Positions 1-6,426 are shown, counted from the stretch's first letter. The stretch: 6,554 nt of DNA from Alphaproteobacteria bacterium (GCA_013152615.1 JAADGA010000087.1:1-6554); one strand, 5' to 3'. Made by a program: numbers and translations. Notes: generated by a model not told the origin, from the sequence alone.

Positions 1-204
1 GCCAACATCTTTCTTGCTGGCAACCCGGTCAAAAAATAATGGCGGGGAATAGGTCAGTCGGATATTCTGGCTGTCAGAATGGCGATTTTGGTACTTTGCA
101 GAAATTATATTTTTTGAAGAATCCGGGGCCGCATAGGCAGCCGCACCCATGGCATAAATGCCAATGGTGCAGATCAAGGCTATGCTGCCCTTTAAACTTT
201 TCAC
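1..204 (-). CDS. Exported protein of unknown function, N-terminal part only
   Basis: This is a partial gene that runs off the left edge; 68 codons are visible. I do not recognise the family. It starts at GTG (202-204) and is preceded on the minus strand by a good Shine-Dalgarno GAGGA (211-215) six bases away, which decides the start. The first 25 residues form a typical Sec signal peptide: MKSLK, a hydrophobic stretch of about 18 residues with ICTIGIYAMG, then AAAYA followed by APDSS, with likely signal peptidase I cleavage after AYA. There is no lipobox cysteine at the cleavage point, so a periplasmic, outer-membrane or secreted product is inferred. The mature part begins polar (SSKNIISAKYQNRHSDSQN) and then reads IRLTYSPPLFFDRV, which matches no motif I know. 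It is divergent from the DUF3576-leuS operon. A CtrA-type box and two GAATATTC elements lie just upstream. Confidence is high that this is a gene and low for any function. Confidence 0.72.
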   Translation of the reverse strand, partial: MKSLKGSIALICTIGIYAMGAAAYAAPDSSKNIISAKYQNRHSDSQNIRLTYSPPLFFDRVASKKDVG

Positions 205-228
205 GACGATTCCTCATTATTGTCGGTT

Positions 229-244
229 TTAACTACAGGTTAAC
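229..244 (+). promoter_or_regulatory. CtrA-type binding site, TTAA-N7-TTAAC
   Basis: TTAA (229-232), seven bases, then TTAAC (240-244) is an exact match to the alphaproteobacterial CtrA cell-cycle regulator consensus. It lies 25 bp before the GTG of the exported-protein gene and about 390 bp before the DUF3576 start. On the minus strand its first half could serve as a -35 with CAATAAT as -10, but the leader would then be extremely short. It may instead sit downstream of a promoter and repress it. Which direction it controls cannot be told from sequence. Confidence 0.5.
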
Positions 245-256
245 TTCAGAATATTC
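242..256. repeat. AAYTTCAGAATATTC element, copy 1
   Basis: First copy of a 15-bp element that recurs at 272-286 with 14 of 15 bases identical. The core GAATATTC (249-256) is a perfect palindrome. It abuts the CtrA-type box, sharing bases 242-244. The two copies begin exactly 30 bp apart, close to three helical turns, as expected for paired operator sites bound on one DNA face. The binding protein is unknown. Confidence 0.5.
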
Positions 257-271
257 AAGGCACTAGCGGCC

Positions 272-286
272 AATTTCAGAATATTC
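272..286. repeat. AAYTTCAGAATATTC element, copy 2
   Basis: Second copy of the element at 242-256, again with the palindromic core GAATATTC (279-286). It lies 68 bp upstream of the minus-strand GTG. The spacing and dyad core suggest an operator pair for the exported-protein gene; this is inferred from sequence only. Confidence 0.5.
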
Positions 287-287
287 G

Positions 288-310
288 AGAAAAACAACCC
301 TGTTTTTTCT
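288..310. repeat. A/T-rich imperfect inverted repeat
   Basis: AGAAAAACA (288-296) and TGTTTTTTCT (301-310) are complementary apart from one bulged base, around the 4-base loop ACCC. It could be a weak hairpin or a protein-binding dyad between the two divergent units. It has no GC-rich stem, so a rho-independent terminator is unlikely. Confidence 0.3.
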
Positions 311-395
311 ACTCACGATGACCCTGAAAGAATCACCTAAACACCTCGAACTATATAACATTTGGCAAAAAGAATCAATCTCCTTATCCGGAGAA

Positions 396-404
396 TGCTA
401 TAAT
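396..404 (+). promoter_or_regulatory. Candidate extended -10 promoter
   Basis: TGCTATAAT is an exact extended -10 element (TGN plus TATAAT at 399-404) on the strand of the DUF3576-leuS operon. No good -35 lies 16-18 bp upstream. A TTGGCA at 362-367 is too far away (31 bp) to pair with it. An extended -10 can work without a strong -35. The 5' leader to the lipoprotein start would be about 220 nt. Confidence 0.3.
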
Positions 405-487
405 CTTCTGTTGAAAGTCCGGTTATTTTTTCGTCCGCCAGAGTCATTATAGACCGGGTTGTTTACAAAATTATGAAAGAAATTCTT

Positions 488-505
488 GTTTGCCTACCCG
501 CAAAC
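488..505. repeat. Perfect 6-bp dyad GTTTGC-N6-GCAAAC
   Basis: GTTTGC (488-493) and GCAAAC (500-505) form a perfect inverted repeat with a 6-base centre. Its 18-bp span fits a dimeric repressor or activator site. It is centred about 45 bp upstream of the TATAAT at 542-547, where an activator or upstream repressor could act. No known regulator is assigned. Confidence 0.3.
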
Positions 506-511
506 GGATAA

Positions 512-528
512 ACAGCTTTAAAGGCTGT
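512..528. repeat. Dyad ACAGC-N7-GCTGT overlapping the -35 region
   Basis: ACAGC (512-516) and GCTGT (524-528) are inverted copies flanking TTTAAAG. The dyad covers the place where the -35 of the promoter at 542-547 would lie, so a protein bound here could control it. It could equally be a chance hairpin. Confidence 0.25.
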
Positions 529-547
529 CAACAGGTGATATTATAAT
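517..547 (+). promoter_or_regulatory. Candidate sigma-70 promoter of the DUF3576-leuS-lptE-holA operon
   Basis: A perfect -10 TATAAT lies at 542-547. The best -35 is TTTAAA (517-522), 4 of 6 matches with a long 19-bp spacer, so the -35 call is weak. Transcription would begin near 554, leaving about 75 nt of leader before the ATG at 631. That also argues against the TTG at 559 as the start of the lipoprotein. Confidence 0.4.
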
Positions 548-630
548 GCTGACTGAAATTGGAAAACCGGGTTGAAAACAGTCATCATAAAATAATACAG
601 CCGATCCTAACAAGCAAGAATGGAAGATGT

Positions 631-1098
631 ATGACCGTGTATGGAAGCATAAAAAAATTAACCGGGAATTCGATGAAGGTAATAATTCTGGGAATTATAC
701 TTTCTCTGGGGGGGTGCAGTATGTTTGGCGGCGGCGGCGCAACCAAGGTCAAGGCCGCAGAGGAAATATTCAAGATCGGGGTCAATGCCTATCTGTGGCA
801 GGCGTCTCTTGATACTCTGTCCTTTATGCCAATAAGAAGTGCCAATCAGAATAGCGGGGTGATCCTGACCGAATGGGAGGTTGATCCCTATAATAAAAAG
901 CAACGCTCAAAGGTTGATGTTATCATTACCGGAAAGCGGCTGACAACCGAGTCCCTTACGGTTACCGTCCACCGTCAGAAATATACCGCCAGGGGCTGGC
1001 AGGATATAGACCCGCGCCCCGGCGCCGCGATTAATATCAGTAAAGCTATTTTGATGCAGGCGCGGATACTCCGGCGTAACAATGCCCCGATAAAATAA
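631..1098 (+). CDS. DUF3576 domain-containing lipoprotein
   Basis: Small envelope lipoprotein of unknown role, 155 aa from this ATG. The signal peptide has a KK-containing n-region, the hydrophobic core VIILGIILSL and lipobox L-G-G-C (Cys at codon 715-717), followed by SMFGGGG. The mature part carries features typical of DUF3576 (PF12100) as I recall that family: the segment NAYLWQASLDTLSFMPI, then GVILTEWE, a KVDVIITGKRL strand, VTVHRQ, and a C-terminal helix with ILMQARILRR. The +2 residue is Ser, which in enterobacteria favours outer-membrane sorting. Start choice: ATG 631 has GGAAG four bases upstream; ATG 673 gives a 14-residue signal (141 aa) with GGGA upstream; a frame extension to TTG 559 is unlikely. 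Seven consecutive Gs (708-714) immediately precede the lipobox Cys codon. The gene is followed 58 bp later by leuS on the same strand, probably in one operon. The family call is firm; the molecular function is unknown. Confidence 0.85.
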   Translation: MTVYGSIKKLTGNSMKVIILGIILSLGGCSMFGGGGATKVKAAEEIFKIGVNAYLWQASLDTLSFMPIRSANQNSGVILTEWEVDPYNKKQRSKVDVIITGKRLTTESLTVTVHRQKYTARGWQDIDPRPGAAINISKAILMQARILRRNNAPIK

Positions 1099-1112
1099 TA
1101 ATCTACCGGGGC
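1084..1112 (+). other. Short hairpin spanning the DUF3576 stop codon
   Basis: GCCCCG (1084-1089) and CGGGGC (1107-1112) are perfect complements around a 17-base A/T-rich loop that contains the stop TAA (1096-1098). Only CTTTGCTGTT follows, not a U-run, so this is at most a weak attenuator, pause or mRNA-processing structure between the lipoprotein and leuS. Confidence 0.25.
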
Positions 1113-1156
1113 CTTTGCTGTTAACGTGAAAAATATAAAGCAAATCAGGATAAAGA

Positions 1157-3736
1157 ATGACACGCTATAACGCCGGAATTATTGAGGCAAAATGGCAAAA
1201 AATCTGGGCAGACAGCAATAGCTTCGGTGTCAGTGAAGATCGTTCCCGGCCAAAATATTACGTATTGGAAATGTTCCCCTATCCCTCTGGCAAAATTCAT
1301 ATGGGACATGTCCGCAACTATACCCAGGGTGATGTCATTGCGCGTTACCGGCGGGCGAAAGGGTTTAACGTCCTCCATCCGATGGGCTGGGACGCTTTCG
1401 GCATGCCGGCGGAGAATGCGGCGATGGAACATAAAATCCATCCGGCCAAATGGACCTATGACAATATTGATCATATGCGGGTCCAGTTGAAACAAATGGG
1501 TCTGAGCATTGACTGGTCACGGGAATTTGCCACCTGTGATCCGGATTATTATGCCCAGGAACAGAAGATGTTTGTGGATTTCCTGGATAAAGGTCTGGTG
1601 TACCGCAAACAGTCATGGGTCAACTGGGACCCGGTGGATAATACGGTCCTCGCCAATGAGCAGGTGGTGGATGGCTGCGGCTGGCGCTCCGGGGTTGCGG
1701 TCGAACGGCGGCTGCTCAGCCAGTGGTTTCTGAAAATTACCGATTATGCCGAAGACTTGAATGCCGCGCTGGACGGTTTGGACCGATGGCCGGAAAAAGT
1801 CAGGATAATGCAGAAAAACTGGATCGGGCGCTCCGAAGGCCTGCGGCTGTTTTTTGCTATTGAGGGTCACGATCCGCTGGCGGTATATACCACTAGGCCG
1901 GATACTATTTTCGGGGCCTGCGGCATGGCGATTGCCCCCGATCATCCGCTGGCGGTGAAGCTGGCGCAGGAAAATCCGGATCTGCAACAATTTATCACCC
2001 GGTGCCGGTGCGGGGCCACCACCGAAGAAGCGCTGGAAAAGATGGAGAAGAACGGTTTTGATACCGGTCTTGTTGCCCGCACCCCGTTTGAAGACCGCGC
2101 GTTACCGGTTTATGTCGCCAACTTTGTGCTGATGGACTATGGCACCGGGGCGATCTTCATGTCGGCGGCCCATGATCAGCGCGATCTGGATTTTGCCGGT
2201 AAATATGGGCTCGCGGTCCGGACTGTCATCAGGCCAGAGGGTGAGGATGACAGCTTTGCCGTCGGGACCGAGGCCTATACCGGACCCGGTCGGCTGTTTA
2301 ATTCCGCTTTTCTCGATGGCATGACCATTGACGAGGCAAAGGCAGAAGTCGCCCGCCGGGCCGAGGCCGGGGGCTTTGGCCAGCGAACCATTAATTTCCG
2401 TCTGCGCGACTGGGGAATTTCCCGCCAGCGTTATTGGGGCTGTCCGATTCCGGTCATTCACTGTGAGACCTGCGGCATCGTCCCGGTGCCAAAGGCGGAC
2501 TTGCCGGTGATATTGCCCGATGATATTGCCTTTGATGTGCCGGGCAACCCGCTGGACCATCATCCGAGCTGGAAACATGTTGCCTGTCCGCAATGTGACA
2601 GACCGGCCCGGCGCGAAACCGATACCTTTGATACCTTTATCGATTCGTCATGGTATTTTGCCCGCTTCTGTTCGCCGAAATCAGAGGATCCGGTGGATAT
2701 TGATGCCGCCCGCTACTGGCTGCCGGTGGATCAGTATGTCGGCGGGGTCGAACATGCGATACTGCATCTGCTTTATTCGCGCTTTTTCAGCCGGGCGATG
2801 AAAGAAATCGGTCTGTCGCCGGTGACGGAACCGTTTGACGGCCTGTTTACTCAGGGCATGGTCTGTCATGAAACCTATCAGGGCAGGGCCGGCAACTGGC
2901 TCTATCCGGCAGACTTGATCTGCGGGGATGACGGGGTTTTACGTGACAGGAAAAATGGCGAAGCGGTCACCGTTGGCCGCTCGGTCAAGATGTCAAAATC
3001 CAAAAAGAACGTGGTCGATCCAACGGAAATCATTGATCAGTACGGGGCCGATACCGCGCGCTGGTTCATGTTGTCCGACAGCCCGCCCGAACGTGACCTC
3101 GAATGGACCGAGGACGGGGTTGAGGGCGCGTGGCGGTTCACCCGCCGCCTGTGGCGCACCGCGGTGAATGTCATGGACAGCCTTGGCGGTAATCCGAACG
3201 TCGTTGCCGCGGATGCCCCGACAGACCTCAGCCCGGCAGCACAGGATTTGCGCCGGATAACCCATATCACCATTGACGGCGTTGGCCGTGATATCGAGGA
3301 TTTTCATTTCAACGGTGCCGTTGCCCGGATTTATAAATTTTCCACCGCGATCAGTGGCTTTGCCCCGGATGGCTCGGATGGTGACAGCTTTGCATTGTGG
3401 GAGGGATTGACGGCGCTTATTCAACTGGTCGCGCCGATGATGCCGCATCTGGCCGAGGAAATATGGCAAATGATGGGCCATCAGGAGCGGGTGAGCGATT
3501 GTCTGTGGCCGCAGGCCGAGGCCCGGCTGATGCGGAAAAATACCGTAACCATCGCGGTGCAGGTAGGGGGCAAGCTCCGCGACACCATAACGGTTGCCAA
3601 GGATATGGCGCGTGCCGAGGTTGAACGTCAGGCGCTCGCCCGTGAGAAAATTCAGAAAGCCATCGGCGACAGTCTTGTTCGCAAGGTCATTGTGGTGCCA
3701 AACCGCATTGTCAATATAGTTATACAGGATCGCTGA
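1157..3736 (+). CDS. leuS: Leucyl-tRNA synthetase
   Basis: Cytoplasmic class I aminoacyl-tRNA synthetase that charges tRNA-Leu with leucine using ATP. It has 859 aa, matching the ~860 aa of E. coli LeuRS, so it is full length. The ATG has AGGA (1147-1150) six bases upstream. The HIGH signature is HMGH at residues 48-51 (context [16 protein letters not shown]), and the KMSKS loop is exact at 611-615. The CP1 editing domain is intact: the threonine-rich [10 protein letters not shown] (244-253) and [15 protein letters not shown], whose last residues (339-343) carry the conserved aspartates that bind the mischarged amino acid. Cys pairs CETC (436-439) and CPQC (477-480) look like a zinc-binding insert before [14 protein letters not shown]. 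The C-terminal anticodon-binding region ([21 protein letters not shown]) and the tail domain ([13 protein letters not shown]) are present. It sits in a row with lptE and holA; its stop TGA overlaps the lptE ATG by one base. No T-box or leader peptide is seen upstream. Confidence 0.98.
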   Translation: MTRYNAGIIEAKWQKIWADSNSFGVSEDRSRPKYYVLEMFPYPSGKIHMGHVRNYTQGDVIARYRRAKGFNVLHPMGWDAFGMPAENAAMEHKIHPAKWTYDNIDHMRVQLKQMGLSIDWSREFATCDPDYYAQEQKMFVDFLDKGLVYRKQSWVNWDPVDNTVLANEQVVDGCGWRSGVAVERRLLSQWFLKITDYAEDLNAALDGLDRWPEKVRIMQKNWIGRSEGLRLFFAIEGHDPLAVYTTRPDTIFGACGMAIAPDHPLAVKLAQENPDLQQFITRCRCGATTEEALEKMEKNGFDTGLVARTPFEDRALPVYVANFVLMDYGTGAIFMSAAHDQRDLDFAGKYGLAVRTVIRPEGEDDSFAVGTEAYTGPGRLFNSAFLDGMTIDEAKAEVARRAEAGGFGQRTINFRLRDWGISRQRYWGCPIPVIHCETCGIVPVPKADLPVILPDDIAFDVPGNPLDHHPSWKHVACPQCDRPARRETDTFDTFIDSSWYFARFCSPKSEDPVDIDAARYWLPVDQYVGGVEHAILHLLYSRFFSRAMKEIGLSPVTEPFDGLFTQGMVCHETYQGRAGNWLYPADLICGDDGVLRDRKNGEAVTVGRSVKMSKSKKNVVDPTEIIDQYGADTARWFMLSDSPPERDLEWTEDGVEGAWRFTRRLWRTAVNVMDSLGGNPNVVAADAPTDLSPAAQDLRRITHITIDGVGRDIEDFHFNGAVARIYKFSTAISGFAPDGSDGDSFALWEGLTALIQLVAPMMPHLAEEIWQMMGHQERVSDCLWPQAEARLMRKNTVTIAVQVGGKLRDTITVAKDMARAEVERQALAREKIQKAIGDSLVRKVIVVPNRIVNIVIQDR

Positions 3737-4296
3737 TGATGCGCATTTTTCGGCTGAAATTTTTTCTGGTAGTCATGGTGGGTCTGTTGCTTGGCGGCTG
3801 TGGTTTCAGCCCGATGTACGGCCAATTCGCCAATGGCAAGGGTGATCTGCGCGATATCATGGCCAATATCCGGGTGGCGGAGATTACCGAACAGGGGCGA
3901 CCGTCCCGTATCGGACAGGTGATCCGCAATAATCTGCTGGATAATTTAACGCCTTTCGGTGAGACTAAATCGGCGGAATATATCCTGAAGGTGACGTTTC
4001 TGGTTGAACAGCGCGGCTATGGTATCCGCAAAGACGAGGCTGTTACCCTGCGTAATCTGAAACTTGTGACCACGTATCAACTGGAGTCGGTTGCGACTTC
4101 AAAAGTTATTATGGAGTCGGCGGCGCGGGCGCTGGTAACCTATGATCTGGTTCAGTCGGATTATTCCAACATGGTTGCCCGGCAGGCGGCGATGAAACGG
4201 CTGGCTGGCGAAGTCGCGACCCAGATCGCCACCCGAATCGGAGCGTATTTCAATAAAAAAGCCCAGCAGCAATCCCGTAAGAAACCGGCGCAATGA
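3736..4296 (+). CDS. lptE: LPS-assembly lipoprotein LptE
   Basis: Outer-membrane lipoprotein that acts as plug and partner of the LptD barrel in inserting lipopolysaccharide into the outer leaflet. It has 186 aa. The signal peptide is [10 protein letters not shown] plus a hydrophobic core, with lipobox LLGGC (Cys22). The mature N-terminus reads CGFSPMYG, the hallmark of alphaproteobacterial LptE. Further family features are a central QRGYGIRKDEAVTLRNLKL segment, then LVTYDLVQSDYSNMVARQAAMKRLA and an amphipathic helix ending in IATRIGAYF; the tail is basic and Gln-rich. The start overlaps the leuS stop (TGATG at 3734-3738); a second ATG at 3739 is an equally good start. No separate SD is obvious, so translation is probably coupled to leuS. 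The last bases overlap holA by 4 nt (ATGA). Family assignment rests on the lipobox, the CGFxPxYG motif and the leuS-holA context; overall sequence in this family is poorly conserved. Confidence 0.9.
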   Translation: MMRIFRLKFFLVVMVGLLLGGCGFSPMYGQFANGKGDLRDIMANIRVAEITEQGRPSRIGQVIRNNLLDNLTPFGETKSAEYILKVTFLVEQRGYGIRKDEAVTLRNLKLVTTYQLESVATSKVIMESAARALVTYDLVQSDYSNMVARQAAMKRLAGEVATQIATRIGAYFNKKAQQQSRKKPAQ

Positions 4297-5318
4297 AGCT
4301 GAATAAAAACGATATTACGGCACAGATCAGGCAGTTAAGCCCCGGCTATCGGGCGGTGCTGATCTATGGCCGCGATGAGGGGCTGGTGCGCGAGCGGGCA
4401 CAGAAAATTGCCCGGCAGGTTGTGGCTGATTTGCGGGATGCGTTTCTGGTGGCAAATATTGATCCGGACCGGTTGAAGGCGGCACCGTACCTGCTGGCGG
4501 ATGAGGCGGCGGCAATATCAATGATCGGCGGTCGACGCATTATCCGGGTTGACGGGGCCGGGGATATGGTTACCGGGGCGGCCAAAGCTTTTCTGGATAA
4601 TCCGGTTGGTGATGGGCTGGTGATCATTACCGCTGGCGGTCTCAGGACGACCTCATCCCTGGTCAAGCTGTTTGCGGCGGCCCGGAATGCGGCGGTGCTG
4701 CCGTGTTATGAGGATGATCAGGCCAGCCTGCAAAATCTGGTGTTTGAGGTGATGGCGGACCATAATCTTAAAGTGGACCCGGCGGCGGTCGGCTATCTGC
4801 TGGATAACCTCGGTGGTGACCGGATGATTTCACGCGGCGAACTGGAAAAGCTGGCCCTTTATATGGGCCGTGAGCACACGGTGACAGTGGCGGATGCCCG
4901 CGCCTGTATCGGTGACAGTGGCAGTTTGACGCTTGATATGATTGCGACCGCGACCACCGGTGGTGATTTGAAATTGCTTGACGATACCCTGTTCAAAGCC
5001 TTTAACCGCGGCGACAGCGCCATTCCCATCCTGCGCAACGTTGCCCGCAGGTTGCAAAAACTGCATCTGGTGCGCGGCAGTATTGATCGGGGAATTTCGG
5101 CGGAAACCGCCGTCCGAACCGTGGTTTACAGTCCCTATTCCCCGGAAAAGAAATCGCTTATGGGTCAGCTTGGCCGCTGGTCAACCGCCAAGCTCGCCAA
5201 CGCGCTGGAGGTGGTGATGGAGGCCGAGGCCGACTGCAAAACCACAGGACTACCGGCACAGGCAATTTGCGCCCGCGCCTGCCTGCGGATTGCCAATGCG
5301 GCGCGTACCGGTCAGTAA
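4293..5318 (+). CDS. holA: DNA polymerase III subunit delta
   Basis: Clamp-loader delta subunit, the wrench that opens the beta sliding clamp during replication. It has 341 aa, close to the 343 aa of E. coli HolA. The N-terminal AAA+-like domain has YRAVLIYGRDEGLVRERA (19-36), where a true ATPase would carry a P-loop; as usual for delta there is no GKT/S, so no ATP binding is expected. Next come DAFLVANIDPDRLK and a RRIIRVDGAGD strand (81-91). The middle domain carries the family signature LLDNLGGDRMISRGELEKLALY (169-190). The C-terminal collar helices include ILRNVARRLQKLHLV (246-260) and AEADCKTTGLPAQAI (311-325). Its ATG lies in the ATGA overlap with the lptE stop (4293-4296), indicating translational coupling and weak need for its own SD. 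It is the last gene of the operon; the TAA overlaps the 3' end of the convergent crotonase gene by 7 nt, and no terminator is visible. Confidence 0.95.
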   Translation: MKLNKNDITAQIRQLSPGYRAVLIYGRDEGLVRERAQKIARQVVADLRDAFLVANIDPDRLKAAPYLLADEAAAISMIGGRRIIRVDGAGDMVTGAAKAFLDNPVGDGLVIITAGGLRTTSSLVKLFAAARNAAVLPCYEDDQASLQNLVFEVMADHNLKVDPAAVGYLLDNLGGDRMISRGELEKLALYMGREHTVTVADARACIGDSGSLTLDMIATATTGGDLKLLDDTLFKAFNRGDSAIPILRNVARRLQKLHLVRGSIDRGISAETAVRTVVYSPYSPEKKSLMGQLGRWSTAKLANALEVVMEAEADCKTTGLPAQAICARACLRIANAARTGQ

Positions 5319-6088
5319 TCGGGGCGGCGTTTGTTGGTAAAGGCATCGACCCCCTCCCGGTGATCGGCACCGTCAAAGGCCGTCATAAAAATATCCTCGG
5401 ACTGATCATCATCCACGCGCACACCGGATTGAATGCGCCGGATGGTCTGCTTGATGTGCCGCAGGCTGTGGGGGCTGTTGGCGCTGATCAGACCGGCATA
5501 GTCACGGATTTCCTGCTCCAGGGTTGCTACGGGATAAATTTCATTGATCAGCCCGATTTGAAGCGCCTTTTCGGCGTTAATGAGGCGGGCGGAGAATAGA
5601 ATATCCCGCGCTGCCGCCGGGCCGACCTGATCGACAAGCCGTCGGGTATCGGACAGGCCATACACCAGCCCCAATCGGGCCGGAGTGATGCCATAGCGCG
5701 ATGTTATATCGCCAAAACGCATATCGCAGCACAGGGCGAGAATACAACCGCCGCCGACACAGGCCCCGGTAATCATGGCAAGCGTTGGCCGGGTAAAATC
5801 CTCCAGCGCCTGACAGGCGGCCCGGATGGCCAGACGATTGCGCTCACGGGCCTGATGATCGCGGATAAATAAATCAAATTCGCTTATATCCGCTCCGGCA
5901 CAGAAAATATTTTCCGTCGCCGAGCGCAGGATCAGGATTTTAATTTCCGGGTCATCCTCTGCCTGCTGAACCAGTTGGGCAATGGCCTGCCACATCTGAT
6001 TATTCAGGGCATTCTTGCGCTCTGACCGGTTGAGGACAAGCCAGGCGATATGATGATCTTTTTTCAGATAAACAAGCGGTTTGGTCAT
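5312..6088 (-). CDS. Enoyl-CoA hydratase/isomerase (crotonase) family protein
   Basis: Cytoplasmic crotonase-fold protein expected to bind an acyl-CoA thioester; 258 aa from the ATG at 6086-6088, a typical family length. Numbering here is for the longer form starting at 6098-6100 (262 aa). ATG 6088 is preferred because TAGG lies four bases upstream and the ATG at 6100 has no SD. The oxyanion hole is present: FCAGADISEF (66-75) and GACVGGGCILAL (112-123), with G117 as the second backbone donor. The two acid/base glutamates of classical hydratase (Glu144 and Glu164 of rat mitochondrial ECH) align without gaps to Ile120 and Pro140, so simple hydration of crotonyl-CoA is doubtful. The segment ITPARLGLVYGLSDTRRLVD resembles a subgroup of enoyl-CoA hydratase-related proteins that I recall as also lacking these residues. 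The C-terminal helices end in EGVDAFTNKRRP, as usual for the fold. Substrate and reaction cannot be named. It is convergent with holA, so it is not part of that operon. Confidence 0.88.
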   Translation of the reverse strand: MTKPLVYLKKDHHIAWLVLNRSERKNALNNQMWQAIAQLVQQAEDDPEIKILILRSATENIFCAGADISEFDLFIRDHQARERNRLAIRAACQALEDFTRPTLAMITGACVGGGCILALCCDMRFGDITSRYGITPARLGLVYGLSDTRRLVDQVGPAAARDILFSARLINAEKALQIGLINEIYPVATLEQEIRDYAGLISANSPHSLRHIKQTIRRIQSGVRVDDDQSEDIFMTAFDGADHREGVDAFTNKRRPDY

Positions 6089-6093
6089 GGGGC

Positions 6094-6426
6094 CTACCAT
6101 AGCCGGTCAGACAATAAAATAAAGCAAAACATCAGAGAAATCAGGTAATGGCCAGTCCCCCGTTGCCATTGCCGCAATAGCGCCCATAGCCAAAGCCCGC
6201 ACCCAGATCCTCTATCCGGAAAACGGACGACCTCAACCAGCAGAAACCGACCAGCCCATTGCTGAAACGTTATCTGATGCTCTTTTTCGAAGCGGTGAAA
6301 CCAACAACCCCCCATATTGAACCCAAAATCTTGATCAAACGCAACAACGACCCACAGGTTTTCACCTTCTTTAATAAAAACAAAAAACGCAGCACATCCA
6401 ACCACGAAATCAACCACTACATCCAA
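6094..6426 (-). CDS. Possible hypothetical protein or degraded gene, unresolved
   Basis: I do not recognise this reading frame and am unsure it is expressed. It is open from 6486 to the stop at 6094-6096, just ahead of the crotonase gene on the same strand. The only usual start codons are TTG at 6426 and later internal ones; there is no clear SD. For it: first codon positions are rich in G, and codons such as GAT, TTT, CTG and GTT resemble those of the neighbouring genes. The N-terminal half (KEGENLWVVVAFDQDFGFNMG, then RFEKEHQITFQQWAGRFLLVEVV) reads like a soluble protein. Against it: the last 35 residues are Trp/Leu-rich and look random. An ATG at 6483-6485 opens a different frame that stops after three codons; one extra base there would give MTKLIERQLVARIEIDDG continuing into this frame. 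So a frameshifted gene or a sequencing error is possible. The plus strand is also open in the same register. Confidence 0.28.
   Translation of the reverse strand: MDVVVDFVVGCAAFFVFIKEGENLWVVVAFDQDFGFNMGGCWFHRFEKEHQITFQQWAGRFLLVEVVRFPDRGSGCGLWLWALLRQWQRGTGHYLISLMFCFILLSDRLW

Noticed and set aside
208..376. Three GANTC (CcrM methylation) sites at 208-212, 330-334 and 372-376
   Set aside because: About one or two are expected by chance in a region of this size, so there is no enrichment to report.
388..431. Possible rho-independent terminator: CCGGA ... TCCGG followed by TTATTTTTT
   Set aside because: The stem is only 5 bp with a 25-base loop that contains a TATAAT, and no gene on the plus strand ends upstream.
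473..511. Small ORF MKEILVCLPANG on the plus strand
   Set aside because: Twelve codons, no Shine-Dalgarno, and it overlaps the operator-like dyad; chance is the simplest explanation.
270..562. Inverted 10-bp copies CCAATTTCAG (270-279) and CTGAAATTGG (553-562)
   Set aside because: Single pair, 270 bp apart, with no extension beyond 10 bp; could be coincidence in AT-rich DNA.
453..574. Repeated ACCGGGTTG at 453-461 and 566-574
   Set aside because: Only 9 bp with no dyad and no meaningful position relative to a promoter or start.
546..575. Nine-codon ORF MLTEIGKPG as a leader peptide
   Set aside because: Its ATG overlaps the -10 hexamer, so it would not be in the transcript from that promoter, and it has no run of regulatory codons such as leucine.
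559..630. N-terminal extension of the DUF3576 protein from TTG 559
   Set aside because: It lies only a few bases after the likely transcription start, has no Shine-Dalgarno and would place 52 residues before the lipobox cysteine, far too long for a lipoprotein signal peptide.
2102..3481. Long minus-strand frames opposite leuS
   Set aside because: They lie wholly inside an intact, well-recognised synthetase gene and have no recognisable domain; they are antisense shadows.
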